Origin: Desulfuromonadales bacterium
GTDB taxonomy: Bacteria > Desulfobacterota > Desulfuromonadia > Desulfuromonadales > BM103
Assembly (NCBI GenBank): GCA_030640215.1
Contig: DAOWJU010000168.1
Coordinates: 1-13,534 of the forward strand
Direction: 5' to 3'
Length of the DNA: 13,534 nucleotides
The translations under genes and the position numbers were made by a program. Below the pieces are notes generated by a model. That model did no database searches and was not told where the DNA came from. It saw only the letters and a list, made by a program, of their open reading frames with translations. Shown here piece after piece: positions 1 to 7,318 of this stretch. Position 1 is the first letter of the stretch, and each line of letters opens with the position of its first letter.

Positions 1-822
1 GTGCAGGCCTTCGGCCATGATCAGCAGTTCTTCGCCGGTATCAATCGCCACGTAAGGCAGTTCCGGGTGCAGGCAGACCGCCAAGTTGGCCGGGATTGTC
101 CAGGGGGTGGTTGTCCAGATGACAAACGAAAGCGGCTTGCCAGCCAGTTCGTCAAAGCCTTCAGGGAGCACGTCCTGGTATGGAAATTTGACGAAGATAG
201 ATGGTGAAGTGTGGTCTTCGTATTCAACCTCGGCCTCAGCCAGGGCGGTGACGCAGGAAGAACACCAGTGAATCGGTTTGCGGCCTTTGTAGAGCCCGTC
301 TCGTTCAGCAAAGCGTGCCAGCTCGCGAGCAGTCGCCGCTTCATAGTCGGCGGTCATGGTCAGGTAAGGGTGTTGCCAGTCGCCGAAAATGCCGAGGCGG
401 CGAAATTCATCGCTCTGAATGTCGACCCATTCTTGGGCGTAGACACGGCACTCTTTACGAACCTCGGCTTTGGTCATCTCGCGCTTCTTTTTGCCGAGCT
501 TCTGGTCGACTTTCAGCTCGATCGGTAGACCATGACAATCCCAGCCTGGAACATAGGGCGCATAGAAACCTTGCATGCGCTTGCTTTTGATCACAATGTC
601 TTTGAGAATCTTGTTCAGCGCGTGGCCGATATGAATGTTGCCGTTGGCATAGGGAGGGCCATCATGCAGGGTAAAGTTCGGCTTCTCTGTGTCAGTCTCA
701 CTGACCAGGCGGTCAAGATCGAGATCCGCCCAGCGTTGCATGATTTCAGGCTCGCGCTTTGGCAGATTGCCGCGCATCGGGAAATCGGTTACCGGAAGAT
801 TGAGTGTCTCTTTATAGTCCAT
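1..822 (-). CDS. ileS: Isoleucyl-tRNA synthetase, N-terminal part (runs off left edge)
   Basis: Class I aminoacyl-tRNA synthetase that charges tRNA-Ile in the cytoplasm. The first 274 codons are present; the reading frame is still open at base 1, so this is an edge cut and not a broken gene. The translation starts MDYKETLNLP. The class I signature HIGH is at residues 64-67 within DGPPYANGNIHIGHALN. The motif WDCHGLPIE lies near 94-102, a WCSSC motif at 186-190, and the conserved editing-domain motif WTTTPWTIPAN at 236-246. The C-terminal KMSKS loop and anticodon-binding domain lie outside the window. The ATG at 820-822 is the natural start, since the protein begins where the family normally does; its ribosome site (GGGG about 7 bases upstream) is weak. 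The gene lies 145 bases downstream of the kinase gene and probably has its own promoter. Identification is secure from the motifs; only the extent is unknown. Confidence 0.97.
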   Translation of the reverse strand, partial: MDYKETLNLPVTDFPMRGNLPKREPEIMQRWADLDLDRLVSETDTEKPNFTLHDGPPYANGNIHIGHALNKILKDIVIKSKRMQGFYAPYVPGWDCHGLPIELKVDQKLGKKKREMTKAEVRKECRVYAQEWVDIQSDEFRRLGIFGDWQHPYLTMTADYEAATARELARFAERDGLYKGRKPIHWCSSCVTALAEAEVEYEDHTSPSIFVKFPYQDVLPEGFDELAGKPLSFVIWTTTPWTIPANLAVCLHPELPYVAIDTGEELLIMAEGLH

Positions 823-869
823 AATTCAGCCCCGCAGGCCCCCTTGTTGGTACAGATTCAGAACACCGC

Positions 870-897
870 AACTTATCAAAACGGCTGAATAAGTCAA
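870..897 (-). promoter_or_regulatory. Candidate sigma70-type promoter for ileS
   Basis: Read on the minus strand, a good -35 hexamer TTGACT (892-897) is followed after 16 bases by TAAGTT (870-875), a poor -10 matching 3 of 6 consensus bases. An alternative -10, GATAAG (872-877), would leave only a 14-base spacer. The site would give a leader of about 45 bases before the ileS ATG. The same 145-base gap has no clear terminator for the kinase gene: a 5-bp AGCCC/GGGCT stem lacks a following T run. No T-box elements are recognisable. The -35 is convincing and the -10 is not. Confidence 0.35.
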
Positions 898-967
898 GGT
901 AAATCAGGGGATTCGCGCTGAGGTGTGAGCCCTGAATAAGGGGCTGGCTGGCTGTTTGGCGGTTGGT

Positions 968-2470
968 TCAGGAGGTCTCTTCGGTCTGTTGACTGAATAC
1001 TGGTGTCTTCGGTAGAGAGATGCAGAAGGTGGCGCCACCACCGGGAGTTTGTTCGACCCACGCCTGGCCCTGACAGCGCAGGGCGATTTTACGCACAATG
1101 GCCAGGCCGACGCCGGTGCCACGTTTGCCCTTGGCGGTCTTGCCACGATAAAAGATGTCGAAGATTTTCTCTCGCTCCGGGAGAGAAATCCCAGGGCCGT
1201 GGTCACGGACAAAATAAGTGACACTCTTGGCCTCATCCCAGCACCCAACCTCAATGGCGTTGCTTGACTGTGGCGCGTAGCGACAGGCGTTTCTGAGTAG
1301 ATTGGTGAAAATCTGGTAAACCAGAGTGTCGGGAAGCCAACTTTGTGGGAGCTTCTCACTTGAGATCTGTGGATGATCGCCATCTTCGAGGGTTAGCTCA
1401 TTCATGACTTCATCAATGATCATGTTGACATTGGTGGGACGATCACCAGGCTTTACGTGGCTGACCTGAGCCAGGTCGAGCAGGTCATCGAGCAGGGCGA
1501 TAGCTCGTTCACTTTGTCGTTCCACTTCACCGAAGATCTGCAGAATCTGCTCGTCAAAAACCTCACTGTAGTTCATACGGATAAAATCCATGTAGGTGAC
1601 CACCGGAGCCAGGATGCCGCGCAGATCGTGGGAGATGGAGTGGGCGAAAGCATCAAGCTCGCGGTTGGCTTCTCTCAGGTCCAACTCGGCTTTCTTGCGT
1701 GCTGTGATATCCCGGCATACCGCCAGCTTTTGCTGAATACCGTCTTCGACTGGCAGGGGTGAATGGACGACCTCGTAGATTCTCCCCTGATTGCCCAGTT
1801 GCCGTTCATCCCGGACCGTGCGGTGTCTGAAGACCTTGTCCATAGGACACCAGGAGCAAACGCTTGATTCGTTATGCAGAACCTCGAAGCAGGAGTCGCC
1901 AACCTGGTCACCAAAGATCTCCAGCATCGGCCGGTTCATGAAGGTCAGGACGTACTCTTCGTTGGCGATATAAGCCATATCGTCCATATTGTCGAGCACG
2001 GTGCGGAAGCGTAATTCACTTTTTTGCAGTTCGGCGGTCCGTTCGTTGACCCGGGCTTCCAGTGTTGCGGCCTGCTCTCGTAGCGATTCTTCCAGAGTCT
2101 GTTGTCGTGTAATATCAGTAAAAGATTCAATACCACCGATAACTTCGCCGTCACTATTGCGCAAAAACTCCATGTTCTTGAGCAGGTGAATCGTTTGCCC
2201 TGATTTTGTGACAATAGTACAGCGTCCGCCGATGATCGGCTTGGGGCTATCATCATCGTAGAGGCCACAGCTGTCACCGCAGGGAATGCCCTGTAGAAAA
2301 GAGCAATGTTGACCGACAGCTTCTTCTGCGGGAAACCCGGTAATTCGTTCTGCTGCGGGGTTCCAGTAGGCAATCCGCATCTCTTTGTCAACAACAAAGA
2401 GACCGCTGGGTATGGTTCCCAGAGCCTGTTCAAGGGGCATGTTTTGTATGATGGCGTGGCTGTCTGTCAT
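968..2470 (-). CDS. Soluble PAS-PAS sensor histidine kinase with cysteine-bearing PAS domains
   Basis: A 500-residue two-component sensor kinase with no membrane segment or signal peptide, so it should sense a cytoplasmic signal. PAS domain 1 covers about residues 10-122 and contains four cysteines (C56, C64, C68, C84). A short coiled coil (about 122-152) leads to PAS domain 2 (about 152-260) with C194, C205 and C208, the last two in a CSWCP motif. The dimerisation/phosphoacceptor region has H281 in SISHDLRG, where HDLR is typical of HisKA. The ATPase domain has an N box around N394, a G1 box DHGPG at 423-427, an F box FDIFYRG at 437-443 and a G2 box GTGVGLAI at 451-458, so the kinase looks catalytically complete. 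No receiver domain or response regulator gene is adjacent, so the partner is unknown. Start ATG at 2468-2470; the ribosome site is weak. The cysteine layout suggests metal, Fe-S, heme or redox sensing, but that is inference. Confidence 0.93.
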   Translation of the reverse strand: MTDSHAIIQNMPLEQALGTIPSGLFVVDKEMRIAYWNPAAERITGFPAEEAVGQHCSFLQGIPCGDSCGLYDDDSPKPIIGGRCTIVTKSGQTIHLLKNMEFLRNSDGEVIGGIESFTDITRQQTLEESLREQAATLEARVNERTAELQKSELRFRTVLDNMDDMAYIANEEYVLTFMNRPMLEIFGDQVGDSCFEVLHNESSVCSWCPMDKVFRHRTVRDERQLGNQGRIYEVVHSPLPVEDGIQQKLAVCRDITARKKAELDLREANRELDAFAHSISHDLRGILAPVVTYMDFIRMNYSEVFDEQILQIFGEVERQSERAIALLDDLLDLAQVSHVKPGDRPTNVNMIIDEVMNELTLEDGDHPQISSEKLPQSWLPDTLVYQIFTNLLRNACRYAPQSSNAIEVGCWDEAKSVTYFVRDHGPGISLPEREKIFDIFYRGKTAKGKRGTGVGLAIVRKIALRCQGQAWVEQTPGGGATFCISLPKTPVFSQQTEETS

Positions 2471-2505
2471 AAGTATGCGTAACTCTTATAAACTAATATG
2501 GAGAC

Positions 2506-2532
2506 ATAATAGCAGAAATGCGTAATTAACAA
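2506..2532 (-). promoter_or_regulatory. Candidate extended -10 promoter for the histidine kinase
   Basis: In the 92-base gap between comF and the kinase, the minus strand carries TGCTATTAT (2506-2514), an extended -10 element with 5 of 6 matches in the hexamer. TTGTTA (2527-2532) could be a -35 with a short 15-base spacer. An exact 8-base direct repeat ATGCGTAA (plus strand 2475-2482 and 2518-2525) flanks the -10 and could be an operator. The gap is distinctly AT-rich, as expected for a promoter. It suggests that the kinase is transcribed separately from comF. Confidence 0.45.
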
Positions 2533-2562
2533 CATTATTGATTGGACAAGGTGGTTGAATGG

Positions 2563-3288
2563 TCAGGCCCGGCCGACTACCGCAACCTGTATCTCTGCAA
2601 CACCACCAGCCAGAAGGGTACGAGAACATTCTCGTACCGTTTCACCGGTCGTCATGACATCGTCGATCAACAAAACCTTGAGTGCTGGTGCTTTTGAGAC
2701 GAGGGTAAATGCGTTGCGCAGATTACTTTTGCGCTCGGTTGCTGACAGGCCCTGCTGCTGTTCTGTTTTGCGACTGCGTTGCAAGAGCGTGGTGTCTATC
2801 GGAATGCCCAATTGTTGAGCAATCGGTCTGGCTACTTCGAGAGCTTGATTGTAGCCACGCTCTCTTAACCGGTGCGGGTGTAGCGGTACCGGTATAATCT
2901 GGTCAGGGACAAAGCCGTTGCCTGTTGCAGCGATGACCTTGCCAAGGAGCTGGCCGAGCGGCTTTGCCAGGGTGAGTTGGTTACGGTATTTCAGCTGGTG
3001 GACAGCATCCTTGATGCTGCCCTGATAGATTCCTGCAGCATGAACAATTGAGAAGGATGGTGGTCGTTTCAGACAGCTGCCGCAGAGATGGTTTGAGGTC
3101 GCGCTTGGAAAAGGTTGAGCACAGCAACGGCAATGCGCCGAGCTCAAGGGGAGCATGGCTGCCTGGCAATCCACGCAGAAAGATTGTGCATCACGAGACG
3201 TCTGTAACAATTGTCCGCAAAGCAAACAGGACGGTGGCAGCAGCAGGTCAATGCTCGCCGCCAGTTGTTGGCGAAACAGGGTCCACAC
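2563..3288 (-). CDS. comF: ComF family phosphoribosyltransferase-like protein
   Basis: A 241-residue ComF-type protein. The N-terminal part is a cysteine-rich zinc-finger region with CLLC at 21-24, CVDC at 38-41, CRCC at 53-56 and CGSC at 69-72. The C-terminal part is a type I phosphoribosyltransferase fold with the PRPP-binding loop VLLIDDVMTTGETV at about 205-218 and the family motif RGYNQA upstream. ComF is needed for DNA uptake in naturally competent bacteria, but the family is widespread in others and its substrate is unclear, so competence cannot be claimed here. The frame is open further upstream to a TTG (3352-3354) and an ATG (3349-3351), which would add 21-22 mostly hydrophobic residues. 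I prefer the GTG at 3286-3288 because a strong ribosome site GGAGG sits 9 bases before it and the length and start then fit the family. It lies 111 bases after gpmI. Confidence 0.93.
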   Translation of the reverse strand: MWTLFRQQLAASIDLLLPPSCLLCGQLLQTSRDAQSFCVDCQAAMLPLSSAHCRCCAQPFPSATSNHLCGSCLKRPPSFSIVHAAGIYQGSIKDAVHQLKYRNQLTLAKPLGQLLGKVIAATGNGFVPDQIIPVPLHPHRLRERGYNQALEVARPIAQQLGIPIDTTLLQRSRKTEQQQGLSATERKSNLRNAFTLVSKAPALKVLLIDDVMTTGETVRECSRTLLAGGVAEIQVAVVGRA

Positions 3289-3297
3289 AGAAGATCC

Positions 3298-3302
3298 CCT
3301 CC
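3298..3302 (-). promoter_or_regulatory. Ribosome binding site deciding the comF start
   Basis: GGAGG (inside GGAGGGG) on the minus strand, 9 bases before the GTG at 3286-3288. Neither upstream in-frame candidate (TTG at 3354, ATG at 3351) has a comparable site, which supports the shorter comF product. Confidence 0.65.
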
Positions 3303-3399
3303 AGAGATGTAGACAATAAATAACAAAGAGCCAAGCAGCCAGTCGGCCCATCAATGAACAGGCTCAATGAACTGGTTGCAAGAGGCTCAGTTAAGCAGA

Positions 3400-4929
3400 T
3401 CAGGAAATCAGGTTTTTACCTGTCATTTCCGCCGGCACGGCAAGCCCCATCAGGTTAAGAATGGTGGGCGCCAGGTCAGCGAGAATCCCTGATTGTAGCT
3501 TGGACTGTTGGTTGTCAGGGTCAACCAGAATGAGTGGCACTCGGTTGGCTGTATGAGCAGTATGTGGCGAACCGTTGCCGTCTACCATCATTTCACAGTT
3601 GCCATGATCGGCAGTGATCAGTGCGCAGCCGCCAGCTTCGAGCAGGGCATCAACGACACGCTTAGCACAGCTGTCAACCGTTTCCATGGCGGTGATTGCC
3701 GCTGAGAGGATGCCGGTATGACCGACCATGTCAGGGTTGGCAAAGTTCAGAATAATCAGGTCATAACTCCCCTGCTTGATGCGTCGAAGCACTTCGTCGG
3801 TCACTTCCGGGGCGCTCATGGCCGGTTTTAAGTCGTAGGTGGCGACCTCTTTTGGTGATGGGATCAACGCGCGGTCTTCATTGGCAAAAGGGGCTTCAAC
3901 GCCGCCATTGAAGAAGAAGGTGACATGGGCATATTTTTCAGTTTCTGCGATACGCAGTTGATGTAGGCCCGCATCGGCGACCACTTCCCCCAGAATCTTC
4001 GGGTAACTTTCAGAAGCATAGGCGACCGGCAGGTCAAAGGTTTCGTCGTATTCTGTCAGACAGACAAATGTTGAAAGCTGCGGAACTACGGTGCGGTCAA
4101 ATTCGGCGAAATCCCTCTCGGTGAAGGTGCGGGTAATCTCCCTGGCCCGGTCGGCGCGGAAGTTGAAAAAGATGATGCCGTCATTGTCGTTGATACGACC
4201 AACCGGCAATCCGTTCTTTTGAATGACCCTTGGTTCGATAAATTCATCAGTCTGACCAGACGTATAGGCTGACTGGATTGCTGCAGCGCTTGAGTCGGTC
4301 GGATGTCCTTGGCCAAGAGCCATTGCCTGCCAGGCTCGCTGCACGCGATCCCAGCGATTATCCCGGTCCATGGCATAGTAGCGGCCGATCACGGACGCTA
4401 AACGACCATGTCCCATGCGTGCCATCTCTGCTTCGAGCTGCAGGAGATAGTCGGCACCACTTTGCGGTGGAGTGTCGCGTCCGTCCATAAAGGCGTGGAC
4501 GCAAGCTTCAACCCCTTCGTGTTTGGCCAGCTCAATCAAAGCATAAAGGTGGGTATTGTGGGAATGAACGCCGCCGTCCGATAAGAGGCCCAGCAAGTGC
4601 AGCTTGCCGTTGGCGTTACGAATGCGCTTTAAGGCATCGAGTAGGGTCGGGTTGGCAGAAAAATCACCAGTCTCGATACTGTGGCTGATGCGGGTCAGGT
4701 CCTGATGGATGATACGGCCGGCACCAATGTTGAGGTGACCGACTTCTGAATTGCCCATCTGGCCGTCGGGCAGGCCGACATTGAGGCCTGAGGCATTCAG
4801 CCAGGATGTCGGGTAGTTGTTGGCAAGTTCATCAAGAAATGGCGTTTGGGCCTGACAGACAGCATTGTTTGCACAGTTTTCACTGATTCCCCAGCCATCA
4901 AGAATAATCAGTGCAACCGGTTTTCTCAT
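3400..4929 (-). CDS. gpmI: 2,3-bisphosphoglycerate-independent phosphoglycerate mutase
   Basis: Interconverts 3-phosphoglycerate and 2-phosphoglycerate in glycolysis and gluconeogenesis; a cytoplasmic, manganese-dependent enzyme of the alkaline phosphatase superfamily. The product is 509 residues, the usual length. It begins [14 protein letters not shown], with a metal-binding Asp in DGWG at 11-14. The phosphorylated serine is S61 in GNSEVGH. DGGVHSH at about 118-124, DGRDTPP at about 149-155 and GRYYAMDRD at about 182-190 form the substrate site. PDMVGHTG and ITADHGNCE near the C-terminus supply further metal ligands, so all expected motifs are present. A GTG four codons upstream (4939-4941) is possible, but the ATG at 4927-4929 gives the typical family start. 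It overlaps the stop of the upstream TPR gene as ATGA, implying translational coupling. Confidence 0.97.
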   Translation of the reverse strand: MRKPVALIILDGWGISENCANNAVCQAQTPFLDELANNYPTSWLNASGLNVGLPDGQMGNSEVGHLNIGAGRIIHQDLTRISHSIETGDFSANPTLLDALKRIRNANGKLHLLGLLSDGGVHSHNTHLYALIELAKHEGVEACVHAFMDGRDTPPQSGADYLLQLEAEMARMGHGRLASVIGRYYAMDRDNRWDRVQRAWQAMALGQGHPTDSSAAAIQSAYTSGQTDEFIEPRVIQKNGLPVGRINDNDGIIFFNFRADRAREITRTFTERDFAEFDRTVVPQLSTFVCLTEYDETFDLPVAYASESYPKILGEVVADAGLHQLRIAETEKYAHVTFFFNGGVEAPFANEDRALIPSPKEVATYDLKPAMSAPEVTDEVLRRIKQGSYDLIILNFANPDMVGHTGILSAAITAMETVDSCAKRVVDALLEAGGCALITADHGNCEMMVDGNGSPHTAHTANRVPLILVDPDNQQSKLQSGILADLAPTILNLMGLAVPAEMTGKNLIS

Positions 4930-6308
4930 GCACCTGCCCACTCTTTTTGCTCGCCATGATGAATGACCATAGACTCCAGTGCAAGTGGGCGGGCTTCCTG
5001 AATAAGCTTGCGGTCAACCAGGCTGGTCGTGTTCCATTCTCCACATGAAGGGCAACGGCTGTTCCACTCGGGCGTGATGTGTTGACATTTTTCGCAGACA
5101 AAGTTGAGGTGCAGGCGTTTGGAGATACCCAGTGCTTTCTGGTATTCGTCGATTGCCTGTTCTGGCTCGCGGCAGCGTCGGTAGGTCTCCGCCAGTAACA
5201 GATGTAGCTGAGAAGATTCAACGCCGGAACTTTCTACGGCCTGTAGCTGCTCTTTGGCTTCATCAACCATCTCCAGGCGCAGGCAGAGTTTGCCGTAGAA
5301 GAGTCGGAACATCAGGTCGTCGCCCTGATCGAGAGCCTGACTACGGAAGAAGTTGAGTAGCGAAGAAGGATCTTCGCGGTCCATGAAATAGTTTTCAAGA
5401 CGTTCAAGAAAAACGCCCTTGTTGATTTTTTTGTAGCCTTCTTGCCAGGTTTTTACCGCATCGTCACCGCGGTTCATGGCAGCATAAGCATCCCCGAGTG
5501 AAACCTTTGCCGGAGTAAAATCAGCCTCCTGGCGCAGGATATCCTTCAACTCTGATTTGGCGTTCTCCGGGGAACCGTCGCTGATTGCCTGACGGGCCAC
5601 TTCGTAGCGCAGATAGAGAAGCAGTCCCTTCTCTTCAGTGACGCGGTTGGCTCCGGGTCCGGCCTTAAGAACCAGACGCTGGATTTCCAATGCTTCTTGC
5701 CAGTTGTCATCTTTGATGTAGAGATCCCGCAGAGAGCGCAAGGCTTTTCGGTTGTCTTTTTCCAGGGCGATTAGTGACTGGTAAGTCGTTATGGCGTCTT
5801 CGCTTTTGCCGAGTTCTTCCTGGATAGCGGCAGTTTTGAAGAGTACTTCCATGCTTTTGGAGTCTATTTCACTGGCTTTGTGCAGGAGTTCCAGCCCTTC
5901 TGTAGGGTTGCCCTCCTGGCTGGCCAGGCTGGCCAGGGCGATCAGAGTGTCAACCCGCCTGGGGTCGCGATCAAGAGCCTTATTGAGCAAACCCCGGGCT
6001 TTTTTGAGATCGCCAGAGAGGAGTCGGCCGACGCCCTCACGATAGATCACACCGATTTCACGTTGCTTTTTCTCGGAACGATCACGGTTCCAATGTTTCA
6101 TCCAGTGGGTCACAGTGCTGTAGATGTGAGCACCGAAGCCAAGGGTAAGTCCGAGAATGACGCAGGCGACCACGACCATTGCTGCCGGATGAGTCAGGCT
6201 CTGTTCGGGCAGGTAGAAAATTGTGATCATATGGGGATTGAGTCCCCAGAAATAGAGAAAAAAGAGTACAAAGAAAATAAAAAAGAGTATTACGGCCATG
6301 AACGTCAT
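4926..6308 (-). CDS. lapB: LapB-like TPR membrane protein with a fused LapA-type N-terminal domain
   Basis: A 460-residue protein. Two hydrophobic segments (about 4-22 and 42-62) with a short loop containing [13 protein letters not shown] resemble the LapA/DUF1049 membrane domain. A basic stretch follows (about 68-90), then a long TPR region (about 90-395). The C-terminal rubredoxin-like zinc knuckle has C405-X2-C408 and C419-X2-C422 within CEKCQ and CPSCGEW, typical of LapB (YciM). In E. coli LapB is an inner-membrane-anchored cytoplasmic protein that works with FtsH to control LpxC turnover and so lipopolysaccharide synthesis; LapA is a separate small protein. Here both parts are in one chain. 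Transfer of the LpxC role is inference. The ATG at 6306-6308 has a strong ribosome site (GGGAGG, 5 bases upstream). The stop overlaps the gpmI start; dksA is 42 bases upstream. Confidence 0.85.
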   Translation of the reverse strand: MTFMAVILFFIFFVLFFLYFWGLNPHMITIFYLPEQSLTHPAAMVVVACVILGLTLGFGAHIYSTVTHWMKHWNRDRSEKKQREIGVIYREGVGRLLSGDLKKARGLLNKALDRDPRRVDTLIALASLASQEGNPTEGLELLHKASEIDSKSMEVLFKTAAIQEELGKSEDAITTYQSLIALEKDNRKALRSLRDLYIKDDNWQEALEIQRLVLKAGPGANRVTEEKGLLLYLRYEVARQAISDGSPENAKSELKDILRQEADFTPAKVSLGDAYAAMNRGDDAVKTWQEGYKKINKGVFLERLENYFMDREDPSSLLNFFRSQALDQGDDLMFRLFYGKLCLRLEMVDEAKEQLQAVESSGVESSQLHLLLAETYRRCREPEQAIDEYQKALGISKRLHLNFVCEKCQHITPEWNSRCPSCGEWNTTSLVDRKLIQEARPLALESMVIHHGEQKEWAGA

Positions 6309-6350
6309 TGTTTCCTCCCGGAATTCATCCCGTCAAGCAGCAGGGGATGG

Positions 6351-6701
6351 TTACTCCCCATTTTTTTCGATATTAGTTTTGCATTCAATACAATAGCGCG
6401 AAAAAGGTCGAACTTCCATGCGTCGTGGTGAAATTTCTTCGCCACATTCCATGCAGATGCCATATTCCCCTTTTTCGATCTGTAGTAAGACTACGTCTAT
6501 GTCGTTGATGCGCTGGCGTTTGGTTTCGCTGACGTTAAAGAGCACGTCGCGACTGTAAGCCGCTGAGGACATGTCACCGATGTCAGGTACACCATCCTGT
6601 CCTATCTCACGGCAGGTTTCATAAGAATCACTGACTTCCAGCAGCAGACCCTGGCGTTCTCTAAGAAGCTGTTCCTTGACCAGGTCAAACTGTTCACTCA
6701 T
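6351..6701 (-). CDS. dksA: DksA/TraR family zinc-finger transcription factor (short form)
   Basis: A 116-residue member of the DksA/TraR family, proteins that enter the RNA polymerase secondary channel and tune transcription with ppGpp. The N-terminal two-thirds is a predicted helical hairpin. Its tip carries DIGDMS at residues 40-45, matching the DxxDxA tip motif of E. coli DksA except that Ser replaces Ala. The C4 zinc finger uses C83, C86, C104 and C107 (CMEC and CIEC). It is clearly shorter than E. coli DksA (151 residues), mostly at the N-terminus. The frame is open 20 codons further upstream (to 6761), but the ATG at 6699-6701 has an AAGGAG ribosome site 6 bases upstream and begins MSEQFD, so I use it. 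Whether it is the main DksA of the organism or a paralogue cannot be told here. Confidence 0.88.
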   Translation of the reverse strand: MSEQFDLVKEQLLRERQGLLLEVSDSYETCREIGQDGVPDIGDMSSAAYSRDVLFNVSETKRQRINDIDVVLLQIEKGEYGICMECGEEISPRRMEVRPFSRYCIECKTNIEKNGE

Positions 6702-6707
6702 CGTGCT

Positions 6708-6713
6708 CTCCTT
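6708..6713 (-). promoter_or_regulatory. Ribosome binding site deciding the dksA-like start
   Basis: AAGGAG on the minus strand, 6 bases before the ATG at 6699-6701. The longer frame beginning at 6761 has no such site and would add residues that do not look like the family. Confidence 0.7.
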
Positions 6714-6839
6714 AAATCTCTTGAAAAACCTACTTTGAAATATATTCTGATAGTTAACCACAAAAGTGGGGGTTCAGGCGAAGAAAAAAACACACACAAA
6801 AGCTGGGTTTACCTTTTCTGGGGTGCAAAAAGGTTATTG

Positions 6840-7310
6840 TCAATGATGGTATGGCTCATTGCGGATAATTGTGCAGCATCGATAGAGTTGTTCAAGCAAC
6901 AGTAGCCTTGCCATCTGGTGAGTCAGAGTCATGGTCGAGAGGGAGAGGACGAGGTCGGCACGTTTTCGCAAACTCTCACTCAGTCCGTAAGGGCCACCAA
7001 TCAACAGGGTCCATTCCGGTATGCTGCGCACCATATGGTCGCTCATCAGGTCGGCCAGTTGCTCTGAGCTCATGCTTTTGCCGCGTTGGTCAAGTGCAAT
7101 AACAAAGCTCCCGTTCGGGATGCGTTGCTCGATATTCTCTCCCTCGGTCGCTATGATGCGTTGCAAGTTCTGTTTGCGACCGGTTTTATGCTCTTTAATC
7201 TCGCTGATGGAAAGAGGCAGGTAACGTTTGAGGCGCTCGGCAAATTCGCTACAGCCATCATTTAAGTAAGGCAGGCTCAGTCGCCCGACGCAGAGCAGGT
7301 TCAATCTCAT
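6840..7310 (-). CDS. rlmH: 23S rRNA pseudouridine(1915)-N3-methyltransferase RlmH
   Basis: A SPOUT-superfamily SAM-dependent methyltransferase that modifies pseudouridine 1915 in helix 69 of 23S rRNA, acting on assembled 70S ribosomes. The product is 156 residues, the standard length. The SAM-knot motif LLIGGPYGLS is at about 102-111. A conserved LSLSTMTLTHQMARLLLLEQLYR stretch follows (about 122-144). The chain ends with the diagnostic C-terminal YHH (154-156). The start ATG at 7308-7310 is 8 bases after the rsfS stop, with a weak ribosome site, so it is probably translated from the same transcript as rsfS and nadD. The three form a familiar cluster in many bacteria. Confidence 0.97.
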   Translation of the reverse strand: MRLNLLCVGRLSLPYLNDGCSEFAERLKRYLPLSISEIKEHKTGRKQNLQRIIATEGENIEQRIPNGSFVIALDQRGKSMSSEQLADLMSDHMVRSIPEWTLLIGGPYGLSESLRKRADLVLSLSTMTLTHQMARLLLLEQLYRCCTIIRNEPYHH

Positions 7311-7318
7311 AAGAGGAC

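Noticed and set aside
823..869. T-box or other tRNA-sensing leader before ileS
   Set aside because: The leader is under 50 bases and has none of the conserved T-box sequences.
904..1383. Second minus-strand open frame inside the kinase gene
   Set aside because: It is an out-of-frame shadow of the kinase ATPase domain.
2555..2818. Plus-strand open frame over the comF C-terminus
   Set aside because: It is antisense to the PRPP-binding region of comF and has no family signature.
4930..4941. GTG start of gpmI four codons upstream
   Set aside because: The ATG at 4927-4929 gives the normal family N-terminus and a typical ATGA overlap.
5880..6431. Plus-strand open frame of 183 codons opposite the LapB-like and dksA-like genes
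   Set aside because: It spans the ends of two well-supported genes and has no plausible domain.
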